Under the pieces are notes generated by a model. That model saw nothing but the letters and a program-made list of their open reading frames with translations. It was not told the DNA's origin and made no database searches. Of a DNA stretch of 64,000 bases, positions 47,472 to 57,090 are shown one piece after another; within the stretch, counting starts at the first letter, position 1; the number at the start of each line of letters is the position of its first letter. The DNA is from an uncultured Bartonella sp. (GTDB lineage Bacteria; Pseudomonadota; Alphaproteobacteria; Rhizobiales; Rhizobiaceae). The stretch is taken from assembly GCF_946479275.1 (NCBI RefSeq), contig NZ_CAMLFE010000003.1:372001-436000 (forward strand), read 5' to 3'. The translations under genes and the position numbers were made by a program.

Positions 47472-49892
47472 ATGGCTGAAGTCGAAAAGAAAACCGTTCC
47501 ACATGCTCATAATCATCAAATAAATAGCGATAATGCCGAAAAACCTGTTGAGCAGAGCCAAGACATTGTTTCCTCTTCTCAAATGAAAACCGCGCAAAAT
47601 AGCAATAAGGTCGACTCGGTGTCCGAAGATGAAAAAGAACATCATCATGAACATCACTCGCATGCCGGACATCATCATGACGAGCACCATGAACACACTC
47701 ATGATCATTGCTGTGGCGGTCATTGCCACGATCATTTCCATGAACATGATGATGAAGATGAAGAAATCGTCGATGACGACCCGCAGTTAGAAGCGGGAAA
47801 TGATTCTTTATGGCGCGTTGAAGGCATGGATTGCGCAGCCTGTGCAAGAACGATTACCACCGCTTTGGAACGCATGTCGGGCGTGGAAAATGTCCATGTT
47901 TCGCTCACCAGAGAAAGACTGTCTTTAAAAGCGGATAAAAGCCGTGTCAGCCCCGAAGAGATAGAAAAAACAGTCGCATCGCTTGGCTATCGCCTTCATA
48001 AAATCGACAACAATCAACCTCGCGAACAACAGGAAGAAAAATCCTGGTATCAAACGCAAAAAGGCCAAGCAGCGATCTTATCCGGTGTTCTCCTTGCTCT
48101 TGCATATATTGCATCGACTTTTTTACCAAATCTTTCATTCTGGTTTTTTACAATTGCTGCACTCGCTGCACTTCTTCCGGTTGCAAAACGGGCGTTTGCA
48201 GCTTTGAAAAATGGCAGTCCCTTTACGATTGAAATGCTGATGACAATTGCGGCAATCGGTGCCATTTTCATTAATGCAACTCAAGAAGCAGCCGTCGTTG
48301 TTTTTCTCTTTTGTGTTGGCGAAGTGCTTGAGGGGGTTGCAACAGGTCACGCGCGTGCCGGCATCAAGTCATTAAGCAAACTTGCTCCTAAAACCGCTTG
48401 GAGAGAAGTAGACGGCAAGCTTGAAGAAGTTCCTGCCGAAAGCCTTCAGATTGACGATATTGTCCTTGCAAGACCGGGCGATCGTTTGCCAGCTGACGGC
48501 GTTGTTATCGAGGGAACCTCCGGTGTCGATGAATCGCCGATTACCGGTGAATCAATCCCCGTAACAAAAACAATCAACAGCAAGGTTTTTGCCGGTTCCA
48601 TCAATAATGAATCAACATTGCGTATTCGTGTGGAAACCAAGCCTTCCGATAATACCATTGCACGCATCATTTCACTTGTTGAGGAAGCACAGGATGCGAA
48701 AGCCCCGACAGAACGGTTTATTGATGCTTTTTCTAAAATCTATATGCCGATTATTGTTGGTATCGCTATCCTCGTCGCCATTATTCCTCCACTCTTTGAC
48801 GGACAATGGAGAGAATGGACCTATCGCGGATTGGCTCTTTTATTGATCGGTTGCCCTTGTGCGCTCGTTATTTCGGTTCCGGCAGCCATCGCATCCGGAC
48901 TTTCGACCGGCACCCGTCATGGTCTTCTTGTCAAGGGTGGGAACGTGGTTGAGACTTTATCGAAGGTCAATTGTATAACATTCGATAAAACCGGTACTTT
49001 GACCAAGGGCACACCTGTTGTCACAGATGTTGTTGCAACCGAATATTCTGAAAATGAATTATTGCAACTTGCCGTTGCTCTGGAACGGGAATCAAGCCAC
49101 CCGCTTGCTGTTGCGATCATCACTGAAAGCGGAAAACGTAAAATAGAAGCCGTTTCGGTAAAAGATGTCAAAGCCGTTGCCGGTAAAGGTATTATTGCCG
49201 AGTGGAAAGGTAAACCGGTTTTCATCGGAGCCCCAAGATTTTCAAGCGATTACGGAATTATCGGCCAAACATTACAAAAAAGTGCTGAAAAATTCGAAAG
49301 CGAAGGAAAGACGGTCGTCGTTGTTCATCATGATGGCAAGGCAATCGGCGTTATTGCAATGCGCGACGAGCCAAGGGACGATGCTTCCGAGGCTTTAGAA
49401 GAACTCCGCCGGTTAAACATTGAAGCCGTTATGCTGACCGGTGACAATAGACAGACCGGAGAAGCCATTGCAAGAAAACTGGGTATTGCCGTCAAAGCCG
49501 AATTGATGCCGGGCATGAAAGTGGAAGCCATCAATGAACTTGGCAAAAATCATATTGTTGCTATGGTGGGCGATGGTATCAATGATGCACCGGCACTTGC
49601 CGCTGCAAATGCCGGCATTGCCATGGGCTCGGGAACCGATGTAGCCTTGGAAACAGCCGATGCTGCCATATTGCGCAACCGTGTGAGCGATATACCGACA
49701 CTTATTTCGCTTGCCCGAACAACAATGTTGAATATCAAGGAAAATGTCGCCATAGCGCTCGGCTTGAAATTGATTTTTCTTTTGACAACAATCTTCGGCA
49801 TTACAGGACTTTGGCTTGCTGTTATGGCCGATACTGGAGCGACTGTTCTCGTCACTCTCAATGCATTAAGGCTTTTATTATTCAAAAAATAA
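47472..49892 (+). CDS. zntA: Zn/Cd/Pb-type P1B ATPase with His-rich N-terminus
   Basis: 806 aa metal efflux pump of the inner membrane. Residues 57-92 hold 19 histidines and three cysteines; an HMA domain (about 112-180) has GMDCAAC (C121, C124). The core has CPC in IGCPCALVIS, DKTGTLT, TGES-type ESPITGES and MVGDGINDAPALAAANAG. The last helices contain GLKLIFLLTTIFGITGLWLAVMADTGATVLVTLNALRLL, the P1B-2 pattern of E. coli ZntA, not of copper pump CopA. It exports Zn2+, Cd2+ or Pb2+. ATG 47472 has AGAGGAG at a good distance; ATG 47439 does not. A leader of about 150 bases separates promoter and gene. Confidence 0.92.
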   Translation: MAEVEKKTVPHAHNHQINSDNAEKPVEQSQDIVSSSQMKTAQNSNKVDSVSEDEKEHHHEHHSHAGHHHDEHHEHTHDHCCGGHCHDHFHEHDDEDEEIVDDDPQLEAGNDSLWRVEGMDCAACARTITTALERMSGVENVHVSLTRERLSLKADKSRVSPEEIEKTVASLGYRLHKIDNNQPREQQEEKSWYQTQKGQAAILSGVLLALAYIASTFLPNLSFWFFTIAALAALLPVAKRAFAALKNGSPFTIEMLMTIAAIGAIFINATQEAAVVVFLFCVGEVLEGVATGHARAGIKSLSKLAPKTAWREVDGKLEEVPAESLQIDDIVLARPGDRLPADGVVIEGTSGVDESPITGESIPVTKTINSKVFAGSINNESTLRIRVETKPSDNTIARIISLVEEAQDAKAPTERFIDAFSKIYMPIIVGIAILVAIIPPLFDGQWREWTYRGLALLLIGCPCALVISVPAAIASGLSTGTRHGLLVKGGNVVETLSKVNCITFDKTGTLTKGTPVVTDVVATEYSENELLQLAVALERESSHPLAVAIITESGKRKIEAVSVKDVKAVAGKGIIAEWKGKPVFIGAPRFSSDYGIIGQTLQKSAEKFESEGKTVVVVHHDGKAIGVIAMRDEPRDDASEALEELRRLNIEAVMLTGDNRQTGEAIARKLGIAVKAELMPGMKVEAINELGKNHIVAMVGDGINDAPALAAANAGIAMGSGTDVALETADAAILRNRVSDIPTLISLARTTMLNIKENVAIALGLKLIFLLTTIFGITGLWLAVMADTGATVLVTLNALRLLLFKK

Positions 49893-49915
49893 AATGGCCC
49901 TTTCGAGCCATTTTT
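49891..49915. terminator. zntA terminator, bidirectional
   Basis: AAAATGGC (49891-49898) pairs with GCCATTTT (49907-49914). It overlaps the last two bases of zntA and also faces the convergent ialB gene. Confidence 0.75.
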
Positions 49916-49953
49916 CCAAATCAAACTAATCAAACGATTATGCACTCGACGGA

Positions 49954-50508
49954 TTATTTTTTAAGTGCATTCAAGCGATCAAGAGCCGAGCCGAAGCCGT
50001 CAAGTTGTACGAAGAGATTATCCAGCGGCTGTTCATTATTACCGGCCGAAGTTGCTTTGACATTGAGTTGTTTACCAGCGCGTAAGGCTTGAGTTGACGT
50101 TTTGTCAAAGGCAACAGGAACAATGCAACCGACAGGCATACAGGTACGAACGCCTGTTTCAATAACCGCCTTGGTATCATCAACCTGAAGCTTTACCGGT
50201 TTGGAAACCAGAATGCCGAAAGGTACAACAATAACACCGGAAACATCCCCGTTATTATTTGTCGAAACATTCATGCTGATGACCGGCTGGTTCTGGTTGT
50301 TAACTTCCTGACGAAGCAGAGCACAAGCTTTTTCACCGTTCTGTATGGCACAATTGACAGTCCACAGCCCATAGGTTTCAGTGAGCGACGAAGCTCCATT
50401 CGGCAACGTTGCAGCATTGGGTCTGCCGCCCTTATCATTAGCGGCGACGGCTGATAAAGTAGAACAAAGTAATCCAGCCACAAAAAAAGAACTGAGCAAA
50501 CGTTTCAT
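49954..50508 (-). CDS. ialB: Invasion-associated locus B protein
   Basis: 184 aa from ATG 50508. A signal peptide (KRLLSSFFVAGLLCSTLSAVAA) is followed by the IalB domain: LTETYGLWTVNCAIQNGEKACALLRQEVN, VVPFGILVSKPVKLQVDD and ETGVRTCMPVGCIVPVAFD, with paired cysteines likely forming disulfides. IalB of Bartonella bacilliformis and B. henselae is a membrane-associated protein linked to erythrocyte invasion, but homologues occur widely in alphaproteobacteria without that lifestyle. It follows rppH (ialA) on the same strand, the arrangement that gave the locus its name. Confidence 0.92.
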   Translation of the reverse strand: MKRLLSSFFVAGLLCSTLSAVAANDKGGRPNAATLPNGASSLTETYGLWTVNCAIQNGEKACALLRQEVNNQNQPVISMNVSTNNNGDVSGVIVVPFGILVSKPVKLQVDDTKAVIETGVRTCMPVGCIVPVAFDKTSTQALRAGKQLNVKATSAGNNEQPLDNLFVQLDGFGSALDRLNALKK

Positions 50509-50613
50509 ATTAAAATTCTTTCTGGAAGTATTTCCCCGATATTTGAAATTCAAACACAATGTATAAAGGAACTGATGCGTTGAAACCAGAAAAATTTCAT
50601 CCGTTTGACTGTA

Positions 50614-51144
50614 TCAAGCAATAATATGCCGGAACTCGGCAACAACCTTTTCGTAAACTGCTTGTTTAAACGGCACGACCATCATCGGAAGAGCTTCCAG
50701 ATCCACCCACTTCCATTGATCGAATTCTGCAGTATTGTTTGCCGGAGGCGGATTGATCGCAATTTCTTTGTCATCACCTGTAAAGCGAAATGCGAACCAT
50801 TTTTGTGTTTGCCCGCGGTACTTCCCCTTCAACGCAATACCGACAAGTTCCTCGGGCAAATCGTATGTTAGCCAGCCCTCGGTTTCCGCAATCAATTCTA
50901 TCGAACGGACACCGGTTTCTTCATAAAGTTCGCGTTTTGCTGCCTCAATAGGGAGTTCACCCTTGTCAATCCCTCCTTGTGGCATCTGCCATATTTTGGA
51001 AGCGCCCTTGAGCTCGCTTAAACGGTTTGTAATTCGCCGTCCGGCCCATACTTGATTGTCTTTGTTAAACAAGGCAATTCCAACGCACTTACGGTAAGGC
51101 AAATCTGTCTTGTTTTTTTGTTTATCCATATCGTTTTTTGTCAT
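50614..51144 (-). CDS. rppH: RNA pyrophosphohydrolase RppH (IalA/InvA)
   Basis: 176 aa Nudix hydrolase. The Nudix box runs [20 protein letters not shown] plus TGV (GX5EX7REUXEEXGU intact). The motifs [20 protein letters not shown] and WQMPQGG and the C-terminal [10 protein letters not shown] match RppH. It removes pyrophosphate from mRNA 5' ends, which starts decay, and hydrolyses diadenosine polyphosphates. In Bartonella it is named IalA or InvA, for invasion-associated locus A. Start ATG 51144 or ATG 51129. It lies after the ctpA terminator and before ialB (about 105 bases). Confidence 0.93.
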   Translation of the reverse strand: MTKNDMDKQKNKTDLPYRKCVGIALFNKDNQVWAGRRITNRLSELKGASKIWQMPQGGIDKGELPIEAAKRELYEETGVRSIELIAETEGWLTYDLPEELVGIALKGKYRGQTQKWFAFRFTGDDKEIAINPPPANNTAEFDQWKWVDLEALPMMVVPFKQAVYEKVVAEFRHIIA

Positions 51145-51300
51145 CGTTTTTTACCAAATATTTTGCCAACCGAAATCAAATCGAGATTCTATAACGCTTT
51201 GATTAAGCCCGCCACCCTTAAGTTAAATTTAAAAAATTGAGACCTCACGTTTCCAGTTTCTCTTTCAACAAGAAAACTTCAACGCCCGATTTAGACAAAT

Positions 51301-51330
51301 AAAAAGCGCGTTGAACGCGCTTTTTATTTT
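51301..51330 (-). terminator. ctpA terminator
   Basis: AAAAAGCGCG (51301-51310) pairs with CGCGCTTTTT (51316-51325) around TTGAA. It lies just after the ctpA stop; A/T runs on both sides allow termination. Confidence 0.85.
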
Positions 51331-51332
51331 GT

Positions 51333-52643
51333 TCAATTAGGGACGCCTTTTTGCGGATTTGGCGGAAAGGCAGCATTTGCCATTTCACCACGCAACAATT
51401 TATAGGCTTCATTGAGCTGGATATCGTCTTTCGGATCTTTCGGAACAAAGGCGGCAGAGCCGGACCCTTTATCATCTTCCTGATTGCCCTTGATATGACC
51501 TTTCAACTCGGATTCGCCCAAATTGACGTCATACCCCTTGTACTCATCCGGCAATGGCTGATCGACCTTGATATCCGGCGTAATCCCCTTGCCCTGAATT
51601 GAAGAACCCGAAGGCGTATAATAAAGCGCTGTTGTCAAACGCAAAGCACCATTATCACCAAGGGGAATAATTGTTTGCACCGAACCTTTGCCAAACGATT
51701 GTGTGCCGAGAATTGTTGCACGGCGATGATCCTGCAAAGCACCGGCAACAATTTCGGAAGCACTGGCCGAGCCACCATTGATGAGAACAATTAACGGCTT
51801 GCCGTTCGAAATATCACCCGGTTTTGCGTCAAAGCGCATGACTTCTGCCTGATCGCGACCGCGCGTTGAAACAATTTCGCCTTTATCGAGGAATGCGTCC
51901 GATACACTGACAGCCTGATCCAGCAATCCACCCGGATTCAAACGCAGATCAAGGACATATCCCTTAAGCTTATCCGCCGGAATTTTCGACTGGATGTCTT
52001 TAATGGCAGCCTGCAAGTCATCATAGGTTTGTTCGGTAAACTGGATAAGACGCAAATAGCCGATATCACCCTCGACACGATATTTGACGGCCTTGACCTT
52101 GATGATATCGCGAATAACAGTGATTTCCAAAGGCTTGTCCACGCCGTTGCGAATGATTGTCAGCTTGATCGGCTTGCCAACTTCGCCACGCATTTTGCTG
52201 ACAGCATCGTTCAAGGTCTGACCACGCACCTGTTCGCCATCAATTTTTGATATAAGGTCACCAGCCAGAACACCGGCTTTGGAAGCAGGCGTATCCTCCA
52301 TTGGCGAAACAACCTTGATAAGGTCATTTTCCATTGTCACTTCGATACCCAATCCACCAAACTCGCCTTTGGTGGAAACCCGCATATCCTTTGCCTCTTC
52401 GGCATTCATATAGGATGAATGCGGATCAAGCGAGGTCAACATTCCGTTGATAGCATTTTCAATCAGTTTTTTGTCATCAGGCACTGTCACATATTGCGCC
52501 CGCACGCGTTCAAAAACATCGCCGAAAATGGCAAGCTGCTTATAAGTGTCGCCATCACTATTTGCTGCAAAAGATTGCATCATGATCATTGAACTTGCGC
52601 CCAATAATGCTCCGGCAGCCAAAACAGTCAATTTACGAATCAT
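51333..52643 (-). CDS. ctpA: Carboxy-terminal processing protease CtpA (S41)
   Basis: 436 aa. A signal peptide (about 1-27, IRKLTVLAAGALLGASSMIMMQSFAA) is followed by an N-terminal helical region, a PDZ domain (about 85-170, GGLGIEVTMENDLIKVVSPMEDTPASKAGVLAGD) and the S41 catalytic domain with the serine in NGGSASASEIVAGAL and the lysine in GTQSFGKGSVQT. It trims periplasmic or envelope proteins and may control peptidoglycan hydrolases. It overlaps the upstream envC-like gene by 11 bases. The C-terminal 70 residues are a low-complexity charged tail. ctpA next to the ial genes matches the Bartonella locus. Confidence 0.93.
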   Translation of the reverse strand: MIRKLTVLAAGALLGASSMIMMQSFAANSDGDTYKQLAIFGDVFERVRAQYVTVPDDKKLIENAINGMLTSLDPHSSYMNAEEAKDMRVSTKGEFGGLGIEVTMENDLIKVVSPMEDTPASKAGVLAGDLISKIDGEQVRGQTLNDAVSKMRGEVGKPIKLTIIRNGVDKPLEITVIRDIIKVKAVKYRVEGDIGYLRLIQFTEQTYDDLQAAIKDIQSKIPADKLKGYVLDLRLNPGGLLDQAVSVSDAFLDKGEIVSTRGRDQAEVMRFDAKPGDISNGKPLIVLINGGSASASEIVAGALQDHRRATILGTQSFGKGSVQTIIPLGDNGALRLTTALYYTPSGSSIQGKGITPDIKVDQPLPDEYKGYDVNLGESELKGHIKGNQEDDKGSGSAAFVPKDPKDDIQLNEAYKLLRGEMANAAFPPNPQKGVPN

Positions 52644-53898
52644 TCTGGTTCCTTCCCGACTTACCAGCCACCCACCACGGTGCCGGACTTACAGGTTTAC
52701 CTTGTTTTCTGAACTCAATGTAAAGCATCGGAGTACTTTTGCCTATATCCAAAGAAGCCGCACTAGCAATTTGTTGACTACCCATTGTACCAACCGGCTC
52801 ACCTGAAAGCAAAAATTGGCCTTGGGCTACATTGATCTTGTCCATTCCGGCAAGCAATATATGATAATTCTGTCCTGTATCAAGGATTACCAATTCGCCA
52901 TATGAACGAAATGGTCCGGCATAGGCAACCACTCCATCAGCGGGGGCAGTTACAATTGCTCCTGGTAGCGTTTCGAGTGTATCTCCAAGGGCAGCACCAT
53001 TATTGGCCCCGAATTTCTGAACGAGCTTACCGGCCGCCGGTAAAACGAGGCTACCCTTTTTCGCCTCGAAATCAAGATTTTGAAGAAGACCAGCATTTTC
53101 ATTCGTAATGCCGGTGCTCGCGGTCTGCTGGCGCGATTGCCGCTCGAGTTCGGTTATCAGGTCTTCAAGAGATTTTGCTTTTTCCGATAGTTCCTCGATG
53201 TTTTTTCTTTGTGTACTCAGTTCGCTTTCGGAAGTTTTTTGTAATTTAGCTTTTTCTTCGAGCAACAGGCTCAATCGTTTTTGCTCTTCAGCCTGTGACT
53301 GAACCTGATTTTTCATTTCTTCATGTTCGGTTTTTATTGAATTTTCCACTGCCGTCAGGTCTTTCAAGCTTGCTGAAAGTGCTAATGTTTTTTCGCGCAT
53401 TTCCGGAACAAGTGTTCCAAGAAGCGCTGCACTGCGGACAGATTTTAATGCGTCATCCGGCTCGACAAGAATAGCCGGAGGCGGATTGAGCCCCATTCGT
53501 TCAAGAGCTGCAAGGACTTCAGAAAATTCGCTCTTTCGGCTGTCAAGATTTTGTTTTACTTTCGACTTTTCATCAAGCAGATCTTTTAACTTGTTCTCGC
53601 TTGCAGCAATTTTTTCGGAAGCTTCCCGTTCGTTCTTTGCGGCTTTAACAATTTCGGCTGTCAGTGTTCGTTGATCTTTTTTCAAATTATCAACCTGTCC
53701 TGCCAATTCAGCCATTTTCTGTCGTGAAATTGTCATCGTCTGGCGAATATCTTCGAGTGCTTTGGCTGCCGCCTGTCTATTTCCGTTTTCATCGCCAAAA
53801 GCGGGGAAGGTCGAATAGATCAAAGCACAAATCATCACAGCTCCCGCAAATACATGCGAGATAAACTTTGCATCATATCTGATGACAAAACTTACCAT
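52633..53898 (-). CDS. EnvC-like murein hydrolase activator with degenerate LytM domain
   Basis: 421 aa from ATG 53898, which has AGGAAAA just upstream. A membrane/signal segment (FISHVFAGAVMICALIYSTFPAFG) is followed by a long coiled coil (about 45-280, rich in K, E, S and Q) and a C-terminal M23/LytM domain (about 300-415). The zinc ligands of active LytM enzymes are missing: the first H/D pair is replaced in GAALGDTLETLPG, and the HxH motif reads LYIEFRKQG. This is the EnvC pattern, a non-catalytic activator of amidases for daughter-cell separation. It overlaps ctpA, so both are co-expressed. Confidence 0.87.
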   Translation of the reverse strand: MVSFVIRYDAKFISHVFAGAVMICALIYSTFPAFGDENGNRQAAAKALEDIRQTMTISRQKMAELAGQVDNLKKDQRTLTAEIVKAAKNEREASEKIAASENKLKDLLDEKSKVKQNLDSRKSEFSEVLAALERMGLNPPPAILVEPDDALKSVRSAALLGTLVPEMREKTLALSASLKDLTAVENSIKTEHEEMKNQVQSQAEEQKRLSLLLEEKAKLQKTSESELSTQRKNIEELSEKAKSLEDLITELERQSRQQTASTGITNENAGLLQNLDFEAKKGSLVLPAAGKLVQKFGANNGAALGDTLETLPGAIVTAPADGVVAYAGPFRSYGELVILDTGQNYHILLAGMDKINVAQGQFLLSGEPVGTMGSQQIASAASLDIGKSTPMLYIEFRKQGKPVSPAPWWVAGKSGRNQNDS

Positions 53899-53998
53899 TT
53901 TTCCTATTGAAGCCGCTTGACGTTTAAAACACCGTTTTAAGCTGTTTCCCCCTAAAATGGAGTTAACAAATGCGTTTTTTAATAGTTTCAAAATACCG

Positions 53999-54481
53999 TT
54001 ACACACGGTGATAGGGATGACCACTCAAAATCGTTGCTGCGCGATAAAGCTGTTCGCTAAGCAAAATTCGCGCAATCTGGTGAGGCCATGTCATTGCGCC
54101 AAACGACAGTAACAAATCTGCACGTTTTCGGACCTTTTCACAATGCCCGTCGGGACCACCCAAGGCAATAGTCAGATGTTTGCTGCTCTCGTCGCGAAAA
54201 TTTTGCAACATTCGTGCGAAATGAACCGATGTTATCGATTTTCCGCGTTCATCAAGAACAATCAGACGGCTCCCCTCTTGCAAGGATGAAAGAAGCTTTT
54301 CTCCCTCATCTTCCATTCTCTGGTCAGCATTTTGTAACCGGCTTTCAACAATTTCATGAACATTCTGAAAGCTCAGCCCCAAGGAAGGTGCCAATTTTGA
54401 AAACCGGTCGAAATAACGGCTGACAAGTTCCTGCTCGGGGCCTTTTTTCATACGGCCAACGGCAAATATCGAAATTTGCAC
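53999..54481 (-). CDS. rlmH: 23S rRNA (pseudouridine1915-N3)-methyltransferase RlmH
   Basis: 160 aa SPOUT-fold methyltransferase. MQISIFAVGRMKKGPEQELVSRYFDRF begins the family pattern; LIVLDERGKSITSVHFA, ALGGPDGH and LSFGAMTWPHQIARILLSEQLYRA form the knotted SAM site. It methylates pseudouridine 1915 in helix 69 of 23S rRNA on the assembled ribosome. It follows rsfS directly (one base between stop and start), so both are translationally linked. Confidence 0.95.
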   Translation of the reverse strand: MQISIFAVGRMKKGPEQELVSRYFDRFSKLAPSLGLSFQNVHEIVESRLQNADQRMEDEGEKLLSSLQEGSRLIVLDERGKSITSVHFARMLQNFRDESSKHLTIALGGPDGHCEKVRKRADLLLSFGAMTWPHQIARILLSEQLYRAATILSGHPYHRV

Positions 54482-54482
54482 G

Positions 54483-54941
54483 TCAATTTTCTCCGATTGT
54501 CAGAGAAACACCGTTATTGTTGTTAACCGTTCCCCACATCTTTTCGAGATTATAAAACTCTCGTGTTTCCGGCCGGAAAAGGTGCACAATAATATCACCG
54601 AGATCAATCAGCACCCAATCACATTCGCTAAGGCCTTCTACTTTGGTTGGACCATTATTGAAATCTTTGACCGCATAAAGGAGGTGGTCGGCCAATGCCG
54701 AAACATGGCGCTGCGAACCGCCCGAAGCAATCACCATATAGTCGGCTAACGGGGAACGTCCACGAAGATCAATAGTAACAACATCCTGAGCTTTTGAATC
54801 ATCAAGGCTCGAAAGAACGCGCTGCAAATTATTCTCGACAACCAAACCGGCATGATCGGCCGCTAAATTTTGTTGAAGTGGAGCCTCTCTGCCAAGTTTA
54901 TGTTTCTTTGATGTTTCTATAGTTTTTTTCAGATTATTCAC
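54483..54941 (-). CDS. rsfS: Ribosome silencing factor RsfS
   Basis: 152 aa with an N-terminal extension and a conserved core from about residue 35: VLSSLDDSKAQDVVTIDLRGRSPLADYMVIASGGSQRHVSALAD and GLSECDWVLIDLGDIIVHLFRPETREFYNLEKMW. It binds L14 on the large subunit and blocks subunit joining in starvation. The start is a GTG at 54941 with a weak GGA site; a shorter start is possible. It sits between nadD and rlmH as in most bacteria. Confidence 0.93.
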   Translation of the reverse strand: MNNLKKTIETSKKHKLGREAPLQQNLAADHAGLVVENNLQRVLSSLDDSKAQDVVTIDLRGRSPLADYMVIASGGSQRHVSALADHLLYAVKDFNNGPTKVEGLSECDWVLIDLGDIIVHLFRPETREFYNLEKMWGTVNNNNGVSLTIGEN

Positions 54942-55016
54942 CTTTCAATCCGATATGGACCCTAATTTTTAACACCTGCTTCTTGATTATAATGGTTACA
55001 GACTTACCATTTTTTT

Positions 55017-55685
55017 TCAAGAAAAATCAGCATTTTTCCGGTTTTCCGGTGCTCTCCCGTTCAAGCACTCCTTCGCATCTTTCTGCCTCAAGCCCGTGGA
55101 AGATGCGTAAGAGCGTCGACCATGAATATATCCCCATGCAGGAGGTTTTTTGTTGGGCAACGCAGCAACATCATATTCGCTAACACGGAATTTCCGGAAT
55201 GTTTCCGCCATGGGCGAAAAAAGTGCCGACATTGATGCCGATGGCCGATCAATAATAGCAATCGGTATAATATCCACGATCTTCTTCCATTCCTGCCATT
55301 GATGAAATGTGGCAAGACTATCGGCGCCCATGACCCAGACAAAGCGGACATTGCGATGGTGAGCAAGTATATAGGTGAGCGTTGTGATTGACGTATAGGA
55401 TTTGATTGTTTTTTCAAAGCCGGTAATTTTTATTCGCGGGTCGTCAACAAGTTCGGCGCTTAACCGCATTCTTTCACGAAGTGGCAAAAGCCCGCTTCGG
55501 TCTTTCAAAAGGTTTCCCGGTGTTACCATCCACCATAATTCATCAAGTTTCAATCGACGAAGCGCAATTTTTGCAACGAGCAGATGCCCTTCATGCGGCG
55601 GGTTAAATGACCCGCCAAAAAGGCCTATCCGGTTGCCGCTTTCGCAATGCGGCATTTTGTTTTCATATCGAAAAACGTCATTCAA
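55017..55685 (-). CDS. nadD: Nicotinate-nucleotide adenylyltransferase
   Basis: 222 aa. The nucleotidyltransferase signature [15 protein letters not shown] is at residues 21-35, [16 protein letters not shown] and [14 protein letters not shown] follow, and the C-terminal ASSTGLR replaces the usual ISSTxIR. It makes NaAD from nicotinate mononucleotide and ATP. The start overlaps the proA stop by four bases, which supports ATG 55685 over ATG 55655. The C-terminus ends in a charged tail. Confidence 0.93.
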   Translation of the reverse strand: MNDVFRYENKMPHCESGNRIGLFGGSFNPPHEGHLLVAKIALRRLKLDELWWMVTPGNLLKDRSGLLPLRERMRLSAELVDDPRIKITGFEKTIKSYTSITTLTYILAHHRNVRFVWVMGADSLATFHQWQEWKKIVDIIPIAIIDRPSASMSALFSPMAETFRKFRVSEYDVAALPNKKPPAWGYIHGRRSYASSTGLRQKDAKECLNGRAPENRKNADFS

Positions 55686-56941
55686 GGACGTATCTGCCCG
55701 TTACCGTTGACATGATATTGAAATGTCGTCAATTGTTCGACACCGATCGGACCACGAGCATGCATTTTACCCGTTGCAATGCCGATTTCACCTCCGAAAC
55801 CGAATTCACCACCATCTGCAAATTGGGTCGACGCATTGTGCATAAGAATGGCTGAATCAAGACTTCTGAAGAACAAGTCAACCGCCTTTTTATCTTCAGC
55901 AATAATCGACTCTGTATGGTGGGAAGAATAGCGGTTGATGTGGTCGATGGCGCCCTCCACACCATTGACTGTCTTTATTGATACAATGGCGTCAAGATAT
56001 TCGGTCGACCAGTCTGCTACGGTTGCAAGTTTGGCACCCGGAATTTTATCAACGAGATCTGCACTCGCGCGAATTTCACAACCGGCCTGTTGAAGTGCAA
56101 TAATGACCGGAACAATCTTATCGGCAATTGCTTTGTCAATGAGAATAGTTTCCACCGCACCGCATATCCCTGTGCGCCGCAATTTTGCGTTGATAATTAT
56201 GTTTTTTGCCATGTCGAGATTAGCGGATTTATCAACATAGATATGGCACAAACCTTCAAGGTGGGAGAACACGGGAACACGCGCTTCCTTTTGTACACGC
56301 GCGACTAAACTTTTGCCACCTCTTGGAACGATAACGTCGATATTGCCATCAAGGCCGGTAAGCAACTCACCTACTGCGTCACGATCGACTGTGTCGACAA
56401 ACTGGATAGACTGTTCAGGTAAACCGGCAGACTTCAAGCCTTCAACCATTGCTTTATGAATGGCTTTGGACGACAAAAAACTATCAGAGCCACCACGAAG
56501 AATAACAGCATTGCCGGCTTTCAGACATAAGGCGCCTGCATCGGCAGTCACATTGGGCCGGCTTTCGTAAATAACACCTATAACGCCAAGCGGCGTGCGA
56601 ACACGCTGGATTTCTAACCCGTTCGGACGTTTCCATTCGCTCATAATTTCGCCGACGGGGTCAGGAAGACCGGCAATTGTATGAACAGCGTCAGCGATCG
56701 ACAAAACACGTTTTTCATCAAGCAACAGACGGTCAACAAGAGCAGCACTCATGCCATTTTTTTTGGCTTTCTCTATATCTTTGGCATTGGCCAACAATAT
56801 ATCGTCTTTAAAATCGCGAATATTTTTGGCGATCGCGTCAAGTGCTTGCGTCTTCTTAAGCGAGGGGCTAAGCGCCAACGTTCGGGAAGCCGAACGGGCA
56901 TCTTTACCCATTTTCAAAAGATTTTCGTGCAAACCAGCCAT
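55682..56941 (-). CDS. proA: Gamma-glutamyl phosphate reductase
   Basis: 419 aa. It reduces gamma-glutamyl phosphate to glutamate semialdehyde with NADPH in proline synthesis. The motifs [35 protein letters not shown] and [16 protein letters not shown] (catalytic cysteine) are diagnostic; [22 protein letters not shown] is near the end. It follows proB after 149 bases and overlaps nadD by four. The length is normal. Confidence 0.96.
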   Translation of the reverse strand: MAGLHENLLKMGKDARSASRTLALSPSLKKTQALDAIAKNIRDFKDDILLANAKDIEKAKKNGMSAALVDRLLLDEKRVLSIADAVHTIAGLPDPVGEIMSEWKRPNGLEIQRVRTPLGVIGVIYESRPNVTADAGALCLKAGNAVILRGGSDSFLSSKAIHKAMVEGLKSAGLPEQSIQFVDTVDRDAVGELLTGLDGNIDVIVPRGGKSLVARVQKEARVPVFSHLEGLCHIYVDKSANLDMAKNIIINAKLRRTGICGAVETILIDKAIADKIVPVIIALQQAGCEIRASADLVDKIPGAKLATVADWSTEYLDAIVSIKTVNGVEGAIDHINRYSSHHTESIIAEDKKAVDLFFRSLDSAILMHNASTQFADGGEFGFGGEIGIATGKMHARGPIGVEQLTTFQYHVNGNGQIRP

Positions 56942-57090
56942 GAAACATTTCCTTACTTACCGCTGCTTTCCGGCAATTAGCCACATCGCACCCGATAACT
57001 CAATATATATTGTGACCACAACGCTCGTTAAATTTAAGAAATGATATTTATAATATAAGCGTAACAAAAATGATTGATAATGAATGATAA

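Noticed and set aside
47472-49892. Copper-pump (CopA) assignment for the P-type ATPase
   Set aside because: The final helices carry the P1B-2 ADTGATVLVT pattern and the linked MerR has the divalent-metal cysteine; both point to Zn/Cd/Pb rather than copper.
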